From a virus, in the IMG/VR virus record IMGVR_UViG_3300028812_000003, positions 1-64,000 of that record: a DNA stretch of 64,000 nt. One strand, given 5' to 3'. Shown here piece by piece: positions 15,658 to 23,409 of this stretch. How positions within the stretch are numbered: position 1 is the stretch's first letter; every line of letters begins with the position of its first letter. The notes under the pieces are model-generated. The model did no database searches. It was not told the origin of the DNA and saw nothing but the letters and a program-made list of their open reading frames with translations. A program made the translations under genes and the position numbers.

Positions 15658-16245
15658 ATGAGCGCACCCCGCAAGGGCGGAGGCCACAGCAAGGGCCAGT
15701 CCATGCCGTACGCCGTCGTGTACGCGTGGGACGGCGACAAGCCGGTCCGAAACGCGAAGTGGACCCTGGGCGCGGCCGAGGCCGCGATGCTCGACACGCT
15801 GCGCGCCGCGAACGCGCGGGGCGGAGAGCTGGAGATCCGGGTCACCGACCGTGCGACCGGCGAGACCGTGGTGGAGCCGCAGCGCTGCGCCGTGTGCCGC
15901 GACCAGTGGGCCACCGAACTCGGCCGCACCGACGGCGGGTACACGCTGTGCGGCACCTGCGACGAGGACGACCTGTCCGCCGATGAGCCGGTGACCCCGG
16001 CCGCGCCCGAACTGTCGGCCCCGCTCCTCGCGGCCCTCCGGGCCAAGGGGCTGGACCCCTCCGCGCGGCCGGACGGCACGGTGACCGTGACCACGAACGA
16101 CATCGACTGGACGCTGCGCCCGGAGCCGCACGCGGTCACGGGCGAGCCGTGCGGCGTGTGGTCGGCCGTCGGCCCCGTCGGCTCGCGCGGCATGTTCGGC
16201 GCGTCCAACGCGGCGGAGTTCATCGCCCAGCGCACCACCCCGTAG
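15658..16245 (+). CDS. uncharacterised protein with one zinc knuckle pair
   Basis: 195 residues. PQRCAVCRDQW and YTLCGTCDED form a CxxC pair in the middle, flanked by an alpha/beta N-terminal part and a C-terminal part with TVTVTTNDIDWTLRPEP. No named family. Start follows GGAACGAGGAACC. Confidence 0.6.
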   Translation: MSAPRKGGGHSKGQSMPYAVVYAWDGDKPVRNAKWTLGAAEAAMLDTLRAANARGGELEIRVTDRATGETVVEPQRCAVCRDQWATELGRTDGGYTLCGTCDEDDLSADEPVTPAAPELSAPLLAALRAKGLDPSARPDGTVTVTTNDIDWTLRPEPHAVTGEPCGVWSAVGPVGSRGMFGASNAAEFIAQRTTP

Positions 16246-16312
16246 ACCTGGCGCACGACGGCCGGGGCACCGTCGCCCCGGCCCCACCGATCACGGAAAC
16301 GAGGAACCGACC

Positions 16313-16909
16313 ATGACCAGGCAGACCGCCGCCCCGCTGGAACACGCCAGCCTGAACCCCTCAGCCCGTCAGGCGCGCGAAATCGCACGAACCGTCACCG
16401 AGGGGCACCTCCTGCTCAGCCCGCCGTACCAGCGCGGCAGCGTGTGGACGACCGACCAGCGCATCGCCCTGGTGGAGTCCTGGCTGCGCGGCCTGCCCGT
16501 TGGCGTTGTCATCCTCGCCGACCGGGCCACCGAGGAGTGGCGCACGGCCAACCCCGGCCGCGACCCGTACGAGACGGGCGGTGCCTTCTGGGCGGTCATC
16601 GACGGCCGGCAGCGACTCACCACCGCGTGCATGTGGTTCGCCGGCGAGTTCGCCGTCCCCGCGTCATGGTTCCCGACCGACCGCATCGAATTCACCGAGG
16701 ACACCTGCGACGGCCCGTACGTCCGGTACACCGGTCTGACCGTGCCGGGGCAGCGGATTTTCGCCAACCGAGCGCAGTTCATGGTCGCCGAGACGAAGGC
16801 GTGCGCGACCGAGGCAGACGAGGCCAGGTTCTACCTGCTGGTCAACGGCGGCGGCACGCAGCAGACCGAGGCCGACATGGCCAACGCGGCCCGCGTCGCG
16901 GGTCACTGA
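16313..16909 (+). CDS. DUF262 (GmrSD N-terminal-like) protein
   Basis: 198 residues. LLSPPYQRGSVWTTDQRIAL and VIDGRQRLTT match the YQR..W and DGQQRLT motifs of DUF262, a ParB/Srx-fold domain found in GmrSD-type restriction enzymes and related NTP-hydrolysing proteins. Only the DUF262 part is present. The C-terminal HNH (DUF1524) domain of GmrD is missing. It could counter or mimic host defence, or regulate DNA. Both are inference. A consensus leader precedes it. Confidence 0.75.
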   Translation: MTRQTAAPLEHASLNPSARQAREIARTVTEGHLLLSPPYQRGSVWTTDQRIALVESWLRGLPVGVVILADRATEEWRTANPGRDPYETGGAFWAVIDGRQRLTTACMWFAGEFAVPASWFPTDRIEFTEDTCDGPYVRYTGLTVPGQRIFANRAQFMVAETKACATEADEARFYLLVNGGGTQQTEADMANAARVAGH

Positions 16910-16929
16910 CCGCCGAGACGAGGAACGAC

Positions 16930-17181
16930 ATGAACAAGAACCTGCTGAAGGCCCTGGCCGAGATGGAGGACGGCGACGACCGGCCCGGTGTGAAAGCCCT
17001 GTCGACGTACGACATCCGTGAGTGGGCCGAGGACCCCCACGGGGGTGGTCTCCCCGCCGTCTCCGCCGACGCATTCGCCAAGTGGCTGGACGGAGTCTTC
17101 TACGACTGGAGCGAGGACGGCGAGACGACCAACGAGGACATTCTGAAGGGTGCGCGGGCTCACTGGGTCGGCGAGGCGTAG
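16930..17181 (+). CDS. small acidic protein
   Basis: 83 residues, acidic, containing WLDGVFYDWSEDGE. Start follows GACGAGGAACGAC. Lies directly after the DUF262 gene and before the tRNA-like element. No family recognised. Confidence 0.6.
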   Translation: MNKNLLKALAEMEDGDDRPGVKALSTYDIREWAEDPHGGGLPAVSADAFAKWLDGVFYDWSEDGETTNEDILKGARAHWVGEA

Positions 17182-17192
17182 CACGACGGCCG

Positions 17193-17214
17193 GCCGGGAG
17201 CCGCGATCCCGGCA
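17193..17214 (+). terminator. hairpin terminator
   Basis: GCCGGGA pairs with TCCCGGC. A second small hairpin (GCAGGC/GCCTGC) follows at 17221-17238. Confidence 0.5.
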
Positions 17215-17245
17215 CCGCTCGCAGGCTCACGGGCCTGCGGCACAC

Positions 17246-17344
17246 GGGGCTGTAGCACAGTCAGGCAGTGCACCCGTGAAGCGCGTTCCTTGGTCGGTTC
17301 CCGCGCTCCGGGAGACTCCGGTTCGAGTCCGGACAGGCCCACCA
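17246..17344 (+). tRNA. tRNA-like element with abnormal anticodon region
   Basis: Acceptor GGGGCTG (17246-17252) pairs with CAGGCCC (17334-17340) with one mismatch, then A and an encoded CCA. A D-arm GCAC/GTGC with AGTCAGGCA loop and a T-arm TCCGG-TTCGAGT-CCGGA are normal. The 44 bases between D- and T-arms do not form a 5-bp anticodon stem with a 7-base loop. CCCG/CGGG can close a 36-base segment containing a GCGCG/CGCGC hairpin. Inside it, 17284-17301 is the exact complement of GGAACCGACCAAGGAACG, the shared gene leader. No anticodon can be assigned. It may be a decayed tRNA or a tRNA-shaped regulator. Confidence 0.55.
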
Positions 17345-17380
17345 CCGACAGACCACCGACGACCAGGGAAGTGAGGAAGC

Positions 17381-18049
17381 ATGAGCGCACGAGAGTGGGT
17401 CTACGCCCGGTTGACCGGGGCCCGCATCAGCCCGGAAGACGCGGCCCGGAAGCTGGACGACTACCACGAGGAAGCGCGCCGGGAGATCCTGGGCAGCGAC
17501 CTGAACCCCTCCAGCCTCGTGCTGGACGCGCAGGCGTACCGGCGGCTGCGAGACGGCATCCAGGCCACGATGGCCGACCCGGACCGGTGGGACCAGGACG
17601 GGGCTGAGGACTCGATCCTGGCCGACTACGTGAAGTGGCTGGCCGACGGCAAGCCCGCGCGGGACGACGGCTGGGACGGGGAGATGCCTTCCCGGCAGAC
17701 GCTGCCCGACGTCCTGCGGGGCGCGGCCGACCGGATCGACGCGGAGGACGTGCCGCAGACCGCCGAGGACACGGCCGACTTCTGTGACGGCGCCCGATGG
17801 GCCACGGCCCAACTGCGAGCCATCGCCGGCGAGGCGGACGCAGCGCCCGAGGACATCGGCTGGCTGCCCGACTGGCTGGCGGGGCTGGCCCGGGACCACG
17901 CCGCGTCGCTCCTGTCCGACGACGAGCGCGCGATCCTGCGCTACGCCGTGGGCCTCGCGCAGGAGCAGATGTTCTCGCGCGGTGACGAATTCACCGACGC
18001 CGACGAGGCGGCGCTGGAGTCGCTGAAGCGTCTCGCGGGCGAGGGGTAG
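17381..18049 (+). CDS. uncharacterised 222-residue helical protein
   Basis: Almost entirely helical and acidic, rich in Asp/Glu/Ala, with no recognised motif. Start follows GACCAGGGAAGTGAGGAAGC. It sits immediately downstream of the tRNA-like element. Confidence 0.6.
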   Translation: MSAREWVYARLTGARISPEDAARKLDDYHEEARREILGSDLNPSSLVLDAQAYRRLRDGIQATMADPDRWDQDGAEDSILADYVKWLADGKPARDDGWDGEMPSRQTLPDVLRGAADRIDAEDVPQTAEDTADFCDGARWATAQLRAIAGEADAAPEDIGWLPDWLAGLARDHAASLLSDDERAILRYAVGLAQEQMFSRGDEFTDADEAALESLKRLAGEG

Positions 18050-18051
18050 CC

Positions 18052-18231
18052 ATGGCGACGTACGTGAAGGCGTCCGACACGGACCCGTTGAACGTGGAGC
18101 CCCGACCTATCTGCAACGCGGGCTCACGGTTCGACCCGGAAGGGTTCCCGCTACCGGTCGGCGACGACCAGCCCCGCCGCTGGGTCCCGCTGTGGGGTGG
18201 TCCCTGCACCGCCTGTGGCACGCCCTGCTGA
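18052..18231 (+). CDS. 59-residue Cys-containing protein
   Basis: Starts two bases after the preceding stop and ends CTACGTPC, a possible metal-binding tail. GAGGGGTAGCC serves as ribosome binding site. Last gene before a terminator shared with the convergent partition genes. Confidence 0.55.
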   Translation: MATYVKASDTDPLNVEPRPICNAGSRFDPEGFPLPVGDDQPRRWVPLWGGPCTACGTPC

Positions 18232-18244
18232 CCCCGCACAGCCC

Positions 18245-18277
18245 GAAGCCCCGGAGCCCTCACGGCGCCGGGGCTTC
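18245..18277. terminator. hairpin between convergent units
   Basis: GAAGCCCCGG pairs with CCGGGGCTTC. It can serve both the rightward unit and the leftward ParA/ParB pair. Confidence 0.75.
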
Positions 18278-18288
18278 GTCGTGTCCGC

Positions 18289-19104
18289 TCACCGCGTGAG
18301 GCGGTCGATCTTCCCGGCGAGGTCGCGGACCTGCGCGGCCAGCACCTGACCCCGTTCCGGATCGGCCTCCAGGGCGTCGGCGATGACCCGCCCGCGCAGC
18401 GCCCGGTGGGCACCGCGCAGCGCGGCCAGACCCTGTTCCAGCCGGACGAGTGCGCGGGCCTGCTCGGGGGTGTGCTCGGTCACCGGCTCCGCCGGCTGCC
18501 CCTCGGCCGGGGCGGGCGCGGGCGGCGGAAGGTAGTTGAGCCGGTCGGCCGCTCCCCGGATCGCCTTGACGGTGACCTTGTCGCCGGACTGCCGTGCGGC
18601 GGCGACCACCTCGCGCACGGCGACCTCCCCGTGGGCGGCGAGGACCGGGGCGAGGGCGCGGGCCTGCGACTCCACCGGCGCCGTGTCGAAAATTTTCGAC
18701 ATGACCAGCATGACCGGGGCGGCGTCGATGAGCTGGTAGGCGCGGGTGCGGTCCATGTCCCACCGCTGCCTGATGTAGTCCTCGAACGTCTCGTGCGTCA
18801 GCCGGAACAGGGTGTCGTCCCGGATCGCGCGCAGCGCCGTCCCGGCCTCCACGACGAACCGTGCGCGGGCCGCCTTGAGCGACCCGGCGGCCGTCTCCTG
18901 CGCCTCGGAGATGGCCGCCTCGAACGCGGCGAGACGCTGTTCGTCGGTGCCGGTGACGGCCGCCGGGTCGAGCGGCCGGGGTGCGAACGGGTCCGGCGTC
19001 TCGGGTTGCGCGGGCAGCAGCGGGTTGACGGCCGGCGCGGCGACGCGGGACCGGGCTCCGGTGAGCAGCGCGGCGCGGTCGACGCGGGGGCGTGCGGTGC
19101 TCAC
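18289..19104 (-). CDS. ParB-like centromere-binding protein
   Basis: 271 residues. The middle contains FEDYIRQRWDMDRTRAYQLI, the helix-turn-helix pattern seen in ParB-like proteins of actinomycete plasmids and phages. It is followed by LAPVLAAHGEVAVREVV. A Pro-rich linker leads to a C-terminal helical domain likely for dimerisation. The N-terminal CTPase/Srx box of chromosomal ParB is not evident. It overlaps the ParA stop by four bases, so the pair forms a leftward operon. It would bind a centromere site and recruit ParA for segregation. No clear parS-like repeats were seen. Confidence 0.65.
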   Translation of the reverse strand: MSTARPRVDRAALLTGARSRVAAPAVNPLLPAQPETPDPFAPRPLDPAAVTGTDEQRLAAFEAAISEAQETAAGSLKAARARFVVEAGTALRAIRDDTLFRLTHETFEDYIRQRWDMDRTRAYQLIDAAPVMLVMSKIFDTAPVESQARALAPVLAAHGEVAVREVVAAARQSGDKVTVKAIRGAADRLNYLPPPAPAPAEGQPAEPVTEHTPEQARALVRLEQGLAALRGAHRALRGRVIADALEADPERGQVLAAQVRDLAGKIDRLTR

Positions 19105-19766
19105 CGGGTCACCTCGTCCAGCAGCTCGCCGGCGAGCAGCGCCATGGGGCTGCCCTGCTCTATGCGGGGCGGGCGGCCGAACGCCTGCGCGTAGCCGTCG
19201 CGGCCGTCGCTGCGGGGCACCTCGGTACGCATCACGGTGAAGCCGGCGCCCGTCAGGTCTTCCCGCGTCTCGCGGGCGGAGGACGCGGAGCGGTTGACCA
19301 TCGTCATGAGCAGCAGCAGCCGGGGCGGCACGACGCCGACGGCTTCCAGTTGCTCGACTGCCTTGAGCACCGAGCCGGCGCGCTCCAGCTCTATCGGGGT
19401 GGGCTGCACGGCGAGGACGACCAGGTCACTGGCGGCCAGCACGGCGAAGTGCGCGTTCCCCGACCGGCGCTCCCACGCCCCGGTGTCGATGAGCGCCAGG
19501 CCGTGGGGTGGGGTGAGCCGGCGGGCCTCGTCGGCGATGCGGGACGCGGCGGGCGCGCGGTAGACCGGGGCGCCGAGATCCGCGCTGTCCGACCAGGCGT
19601 ACAGGCTGCCGTCCTCCTGCTCGCCGGGGTCGTCGGCGTCGATGCCGACGGCGGGGACGCCGGTGGAGCCCCAGTGCGCGAGCAGGTGACCACAGGTGGT
19701 GGATTTGCCGCTGCCGCCCTTGCCGATGACGCCGATGCGCCTGCCCTCGGCTGGTAGTCGTGTCAT
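19101..19766 (-). CDS. ParA-like partition ATPase
   Basis: 221 residues. RRIGVIGKGGSGKSTTCGHLL is the deviant Walker A of ParA/MinD proteins. LALIDTGAWERR covers Walker B, and LLLLMTMVNRSA fits the later nucleotide-binding strand. Such ATPases segregate low-copy plasmids and plasmid-prophages together with ParB. The start follows GACCGAGGAACCGGGAGACAGGC, a variant of the shared leader. It diverges from promoter copy 11. Confidence 0.8.
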   Translation of the reverse strand: MTRLPAEGRRIGVIGKGGSGKSTTCGHLLAHWGSTGVPAVGIDADDPGEQEDGSLYAWSDSADLGAPVYRAPAASRIADEARRLTPPHGLALIDTGAWERRSGNAHFAVLAASDLVVLAVQPTPIELERAGSVLKAVEQLEAVGVVPPRLLLLMTMVNRSASSARETREDLTGAGFTVMRTEVPRSDGRDGYAQAFGRPPRIEQGSPMALLAGELLDEVTR

Positions 19767-19848
19767 GCCTGTCTCCCGGTTCCTCGGTCGGTGGTCCGGG
19801 ATGAGCGTAGCGAGCGCCGGGCGGGCTCCGCCGGAAGGGTCGCGGGTG

Positions 19849-19886
19849 TTGTCCCGGACGGGCGACTATGATTTAATTAAGTCACC
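19849..19886 (+). promoter_or_regulatory. promoter/operator element copy 11
   Basis: TTGTCC, 12 bases, then TATGATTTAATTAAGTCACC at 19867-19886. It lies in the divergent region upstream of ParA. Confidence 0.7.
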
Positions 19887-19930
19887 GGGACGGACGGCCG
19901 GACCGGCAGACCACGGAACGAGGAACCGAC

Positions 19931-20206
19931 ATGCGGCAGACGACATGGGCCGAATGGGAGCCGGACGCCATGAGCGAGGCGGCGGAGCTGGAGGGGTACA
20001 CGGACCTGACCGCGTTGAAGGTCCCCGAGCAGCGGCTGGTGGAGTCCATGCCGTACCACGCCGCGTTCTCCGACTACCGCTTCCACGTCGTCGGCTGCGC
20101 CGACTGCCGGCGCGACGACCGGGCGGACTGCCCCGAGGGCGAGGCCCTGCTGGCCGTCTCCCGCATCGGCGTGGACGAACAGCACCGCGCCGCCGCGCAC
20201 AACTGA
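19931..20206 (+). CDS. small protein with Cys pair
   Basis: 91 residues with VVGCADCRRDDRADC, a possible zinc knuckle. The start follows a GGAACGAGGAACC leader. It is first in a unit with the sliding clamp. Confidence 0.6.
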   Translation: MRQTTWAEWEPDAMSEAAELEGYTDLTALKVPEQRLVESMPYHAAFSDYRFHVVGCADCRRDDRADCPEGEALLAVSRIGVDEQHRAAAHN

Positions 20207-20239
20207 TCGAACCGGAACCGACCAGGGAACGAGGAAGAC

Positions 20240-21439
20240 ATGACGACGCACGCGCAGGCACCCGAGACGGCCCCGGCCCGCTTCACCACCACCCACCGCG
20301 AACTGTCCGACGCGTTGAAGACCGTGGCGCTCGGGGTCGCCGCCAAGCCGCCCGTCCCCATCCTGGGCGGGGTGATGGCCGAGACGTCCGACGGCGCGCT
20401 CACCTTGCGCGCGTTCGACTACGAGACTTCCGTGTCCGTCCGCGTGGACGGCGGGACGGGAGGCGACGGGGCCAGCCTGTTCAACTTCTACGACGCGAAG
20501 GACGTCCTGGCCGCCGCTGTCGCCGGCGAGAAGACGGCCGTGGCCGCCCGCACGCGAGTCACCGTGGACGACGGGACGCTGTCCACGCCGGACCTGGCGG
20601 TGCCGCTCAACACGCTGCCGCTGGAGGAATACCCGGCCTTCCCGCCGGACGCCCCGGGGCAGGTGACCGTGAACGGCGCGGAGTGGTTCGCGCGGGTGGC
20701 CCGTGTGCTGCCCGCCGCCGCCGGCCGGGACGACATGCTGCCGGCGCTGACGTACGTGCACCTGCGCATCGCCGGCGGAGTGCTGCGCCTGACCGCCACC
20801 GACCGTTACCGCGTCACCGTGGGCGAGGTGGAGGCGATAGACGGAGGCCGGGCGGAGACTGCCGCACTGGTGCCCGCGTGGCTGCTGGAAAAGATGTCCA
20901 GGCTGCTGGGCAGGCACACCGGCCCGGTCACCGTCGGGGTGATGGACGACTGGGTGACGTTCACCGTCGGAGCGGTGACGGTGACGGTGCGTTGCCCGGT
21001 CGCGGCGGGGGACTTCCCGGACCTGTGGGGCATGCTCCCGTCGGGGGCGTTGCCGCTGGCCGTGCGGGTGGACCGTGAGGCCCTGACGCGGGCGGTCCGC
21101 AAGGCTCACGCCCTGTCCAAGGCCAAGGGTCTCAAGGCGCCGCACGTGCTGCTGGAGTTCGCCCCGGCTGGCGTGACCGTCTCGCCGGGCCTGGACGACG
21201 GGGTGCAGGACCGGGTGCGCGGGGTCGCCGTGGGCGGCGAGGCGCTGGCCGGCGGGAGCCTGGACGCCCCGATGGTGGTGAACGGGGCGTACCTGCTGGA
21301 CGCCCTCGGGACGTTCAACGGTCCGGCGGTGGTCGTCCACGCGCGGACCTCGCTCAAGCCGTTCGTCCTCACCGACGGCGAGGCCGTCACCGGCGAGGGC
21401 TTCGTGCACATGCTCATGCCGGTGCGGCTCAAGCGCTGA
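20240..21439 (+). CDS. dnaN: DNA polymerase III beta-like sliding clamp
   Basis: 399 residues, close to the usual DnaN length. Three repeated clamp-like domains can be followed: an N-terminal helix-strand part with ALKTVALGVAAKPPVPILGG, a central LRIAGGVLRLTATDRYRVTV that matches the L.+TATD.YR..+ signature, and the C-terminal VHMLMPVRLKR, matching the MPVRL end that forms the partner-binding pocket. It would ring DNA and tether a polymerase. No polymerase gene lies in this window, so it may recruit the host enzyme or one encoded outside. Confidence 0.85.
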   Translation: MTTHAQAPETAPARFTTTHRELSDALKTVALGVAAKPPVPILGGVMAETSDGALTLRAFDYETSVSVRVDGGTGGDGASLFNFYDAKDVLAAAVAGEKTAVAARTRVTVDDGTLSTPDLAVPLNTLPLEEYPAFPPDAPGQVTVNGAEWFARVARVLPAAAGRDDMLPALTYVHLRIAGGVLRLTATDRYRVTVGEVEAIDGGRAETAALVPAWLLEKMSRLLGRHTGPVTVGVMDDWVTFTVGAVTVTVRCPVAAGDFPDLWGMLPSGALPLAVRVDREALTRAVRKAHALSKAKGLKAPHVLLEFAPAGVTVSPGLDDGVQDRVRGVAVGGEALAGGSLDAPMVVNGAYLLDALGTFNGPAVVVHARTSLKPFVLTDGEAVTGEGFVHMLMPVRLKR

Positions 21440-21482
21440 CCGCACCGTACTCAACTGACCGAACCAGAACCGAGGAGACGAC

Positions 21483-21809
21483 GTGAGCAACGTAACCGAG
21501 GCCGTGGGCCGGCTGATCGCCGACTGGCAGGATGCCCGCGCGGCGCTGGCCGAGCTGGAGCGCGCCGAGCACCCGGACATCACCGACAGCCACGGCCGGG
21601 TGTGGACGTGGCGCGGGCGGGGCGACCTGTACCGGCACTGCGGCATCGCCGCGCCCGCCGACATGATCAACAACTTCGGGCTTCCGTCGCAGCGGTCACT
21701 CGACAATCCGAACTCCGACCCGTGCGGCATCTGCCTGGACGGCCGTGAGCGTCGCGCGCCCAAGTGCCGCCCGGAGTGGAACTGCTCGCACAAGTGGTGC
21801 CAGAGCTGA
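21483..21809 (+). CDS. uncharacterised 108-residue protein with Cys cluster
   Basis: A helical N-terminus, then CGICLDGRERRAPKC and a final CSHKWCQS, giving a likely zinc site. GTG start after GAACCGAGGAGACGAC. No family recognised. Confidence 0.6.
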   Translation: MSNVTEAVGRLIADWQDARAALAELERAEHPDITDSHGRVWTWRGRGDLYRHCGIAAPADMINNFGLPSQRSLDNPNSDPCGICLDGRERRAPKCRPEWNCSHKWCQS

Positions 21810-21820
21810 CCGAACCGCCG

Positions 21821-21851
21821 AGGGCCCCGGGGTTGTCGACCTCGGGGCCCT
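21821..21851 (+). terminator. hairpin overlapping the next -35 box
   Basis: AGGGCCCCG pairs with CGGGGCCCT. The TTGTCG of promoter copy 12 lies in the loop. Confidence 0.6.
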
Positions 21852-21871
21852 TATGATTTAATCAATTCATC
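21833..21871 (+). promoter_or_regulatory. promoter/operator element copy 12
   Basis: TTGTCG, 13 bases, then TATGATTTAATCAATTCATC at 21852-21871. Confidence 0.75.
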
Positions 21872-21913
21872 GGGCCGGACAGCCGGCCCGGCGGACCAAG
21901 GAACGAGGACCCG

Positions 21914-22078
21914 ATGACCGACCCGCGCACCCTGCTGATGCGTCCCGTCGACCAACCGCTGTACGGCGAGGCCGCGAAGGCGGCCGGCCGGCTGCTGCGG
22001 CTCCCGGTGGACGAGCCGCTGTACGGCGAGGCCGCCCGCGTCATCGGCCAGGCACTGACCAAGGAATCGAGGAACTGA
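21914..22078 (+). CDS. 54-residue protein with internal duplication
   Basis: VDQPLYGEAAKAAGRLLRLP is followed by a near repeat VDEPLYGEAARVIG, so the protein is a tandem duplication of about 23 residues. The start follows GACCAAGGAACGAGGACCCG. Its stop overlaps the next ATG by one base. Unknown function. Confidence 0.6.
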   Translation: MTDPRTLLMRPVDQPLYGEAAKAAGRLLRLPVDEPLYGEAARVIGQALTKESRN

Positions 22079-22284
22079 TGCTGAAGTCGACGAAGCTGGG
22101 CGCGGCCATGTTGGCCGTCGGAACGACGAGCGCCCTGGCGGCGTCCGGCGCGGCCGAGGACCGCGCCGCCGTCCTCGCCGTGACCACGGGCCTGGCGTCC
22201 GGCGCCTTCATCGCGCTGGGTGCCACGACCCTGATCATCGGGTGGACCGCGCGGCGCCCGGCCGCCGAGGCGGACAAGCACTGA
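22078..22284 (+). CDS. small membrane protein
   Basis: 68 residues with two hydrophobic stretches (LGAAMLAVGTTSALAASG; LASGAFIALGATTLIIGW) and a charged tail. Translationally coupled to the preceding gene. Its position in the early arm argues against a holin, but function is unknown. Confidence 0.6.
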   Translation: MLKSTKLGAAMLAVGTTSALAASGAAEDRAAVLAVTTGLASGAFIALGATTLIIGWTARRPAAEADKH

Positions 22285-22298
22285 CCGAACGAAGCCGG

Positions 22299-22325
22299 CG
22301 CCCCGGGGTTGTCTTCCCCGGGGCG
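22299..22325 (+). terminator. hairpin overlapping the next -35 box
   Basis: CGCCCCGGGG pairs perfectly with CCCCGGGGCG. TTGTCT of promoter copy 13 lies in the loop. Confidence 0.65.
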
Positions 22326-22346
22326 TTATGGTTTAATTAATTCATC
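22309..22346 (+). promoter_or_regulatory. promoter/operator element copy 13
   Basis: TTGTCT, 12 bases, then TATGGTTTAATTAATTCATC at 22327-22346. Confidence 0.75.
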
Positions 22347-22389
22347 AGCCGGACACGCCGGCCGAGGACTACGGAAGAAGGAACCGACC

Positions 22390-22674
22390 ATGCAGCTCTC
22401 CCGCCAGGACATCGTCACCGCCGCCGAGAACATCGAGCTGAGCGAGGACGACTACAGCATCCGCGAGTCGTACCCGGCCAGCTACGGCGAGACCTGCGCC
22501 GGCGTCGTCCTCCCCAGCACCGGCGAGGTGACCGAGTTCATGGTCTCGCTCGCGCTGCTGCTCGCCGAGGACGGCCGGGGCGAGGACGCGCGGGAGCTGG
22601 CCCGCAAGACGCGCACCGACTCGATGGGGTTCAGCACCATCGCCTACTGGGACGGCGTCGAGATCACCGACTGA
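22390..22674 (+). CDS. small acidic protein
   Basis: 94 residues. Alpha/beta prediction, acidic, no recognised motif. Start follows AGAAGGAACCGACC. Confidence 0.6.
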   Translation: MQLSRQDIVTAAENIELSEDDYSIRESYPASYGETCAGVVLPSTGEVTEFMVSLALLLAEDGRGEDARELARKTRTDSMGFSTIAYWDGVEITD

Positions 22675-22680
22675 CCGCCC

Positions 22681-22696
22681 GGGGCCGTTAGGCCCC
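22681..22696 (+). terminator. short hairpin
   Basis: GGGGCC-GTTA-GGCCCC directly after the preceding gene. No dyad promoter follows. Confidence 0.45.
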
Positions 22697-22806
22697 AACC
22701 CGCTCCCGTGGGATAACGGATGTCCGCCGGGCCCTCAACCCGGAAGTGCCGGATCGTGACCGGCCGGGAGCACTCCCCGCACCCCCGACCAAGGAAAGCA
22801 GGACTC

Positions 22807-23250
22807 ATGGACGCACTCACGATCCCGGGGACGGTCCTGGGCGCCGCGCTGAGGTTCACGCCTCCCGAGGACGGCAAGCCGGCCATGACCGTGGAAGGGC
22901 TGTTCGCCGGGCAGTACACCACCGTGCTGCTGTCGGCCGACTGGCTGCTCCCGCTCGCGGCGTGGTTCGCCGGCGAGGCGCAGCCGGCCGCCCTCGGGGA
23001 CCGGCCAGGCACGCTGTACGGGGCCAGCCTCGCCGTCCACGGCGACGAGACGGCCACCGTCTGGAACACGTACACCTGGGCTCGGCTGGAATGCCTCACG
23101 CCGTACGGCGACGCCCGGGTGGCCATCGGCCCGCGCGGCAAGGAGTACGGGACGTCCGTGCTGCTCCCGCCCGAGGGCCGCCAGTCGGCGGCGGCCTGGC
23201 TGCGCCGGACGGACGCCGAGGACTGGACGCCGCGCACCGCGACGGCCTGA
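22807..23250 (+). CDS. uncharacterised 147-residue protein
   Basis: Mixed alpha/beta with LLSADWLLPLAAWFAGEAQP as a hydrophobic helix that is too short and polar for a clear membrane span. Start follows GACCAAGGAAAGCAGGACTC. No family recognised. Confidence 0.6.
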   Translation: MDALTIPGTVLGAALRFTPPEDGKPAMTVEGLFAGQYTTVLLSADWLLPLAAWFAGEAQPAALGDRPGTLYGASLAVHGDETATVWNTYTWARLECLTPYGDARVAIGPRGKEYGTSVLLPPEGRQSAAAWLRRTDAEDWTPRTATA

Positions 23251-23335
23251 CCGGCCCGTTCGGCGATACGCACCACCGCCGGCACACTCCGAGCCGGTAC
23301 GCCGTGGCCCCTCCCCCACCGGGCCCGGCGTCACA

Positions 23336-23367
23336 GCGCCCCGTCCGCACCCCACTGGACGGGGCGC
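23336..23367 (+). terminator. 11-bp hairpin terminator
   Basis: GCGCCCCGTCC pairs perfectly with GGACGGGGCGC, between two genes that have no dyad promoter between them. Confidence 0.65.
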
Positions 23368-23409
23368 TCGCACCACCGCATCACCTGACCAAGGAACAGG
23401 GGGCCCGCC

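Noticed and set aside
17160-17390. 76-codon minus-strand ORF over the tRNA-like element
   Set aside because: No conserved features. Its apparent leader is the antisense insert itself, although a lost leftward gene cannot be fully excluded.
19767-19848. parS centromere upstream of parA
   Set aside because: No inverted or tandem repeats strong enough to call.
19877-21793. 638-codon minus-strand frame
   Set aside because: Antisense to the sliding clamp. Composition typical of high-G+C shadow frames.
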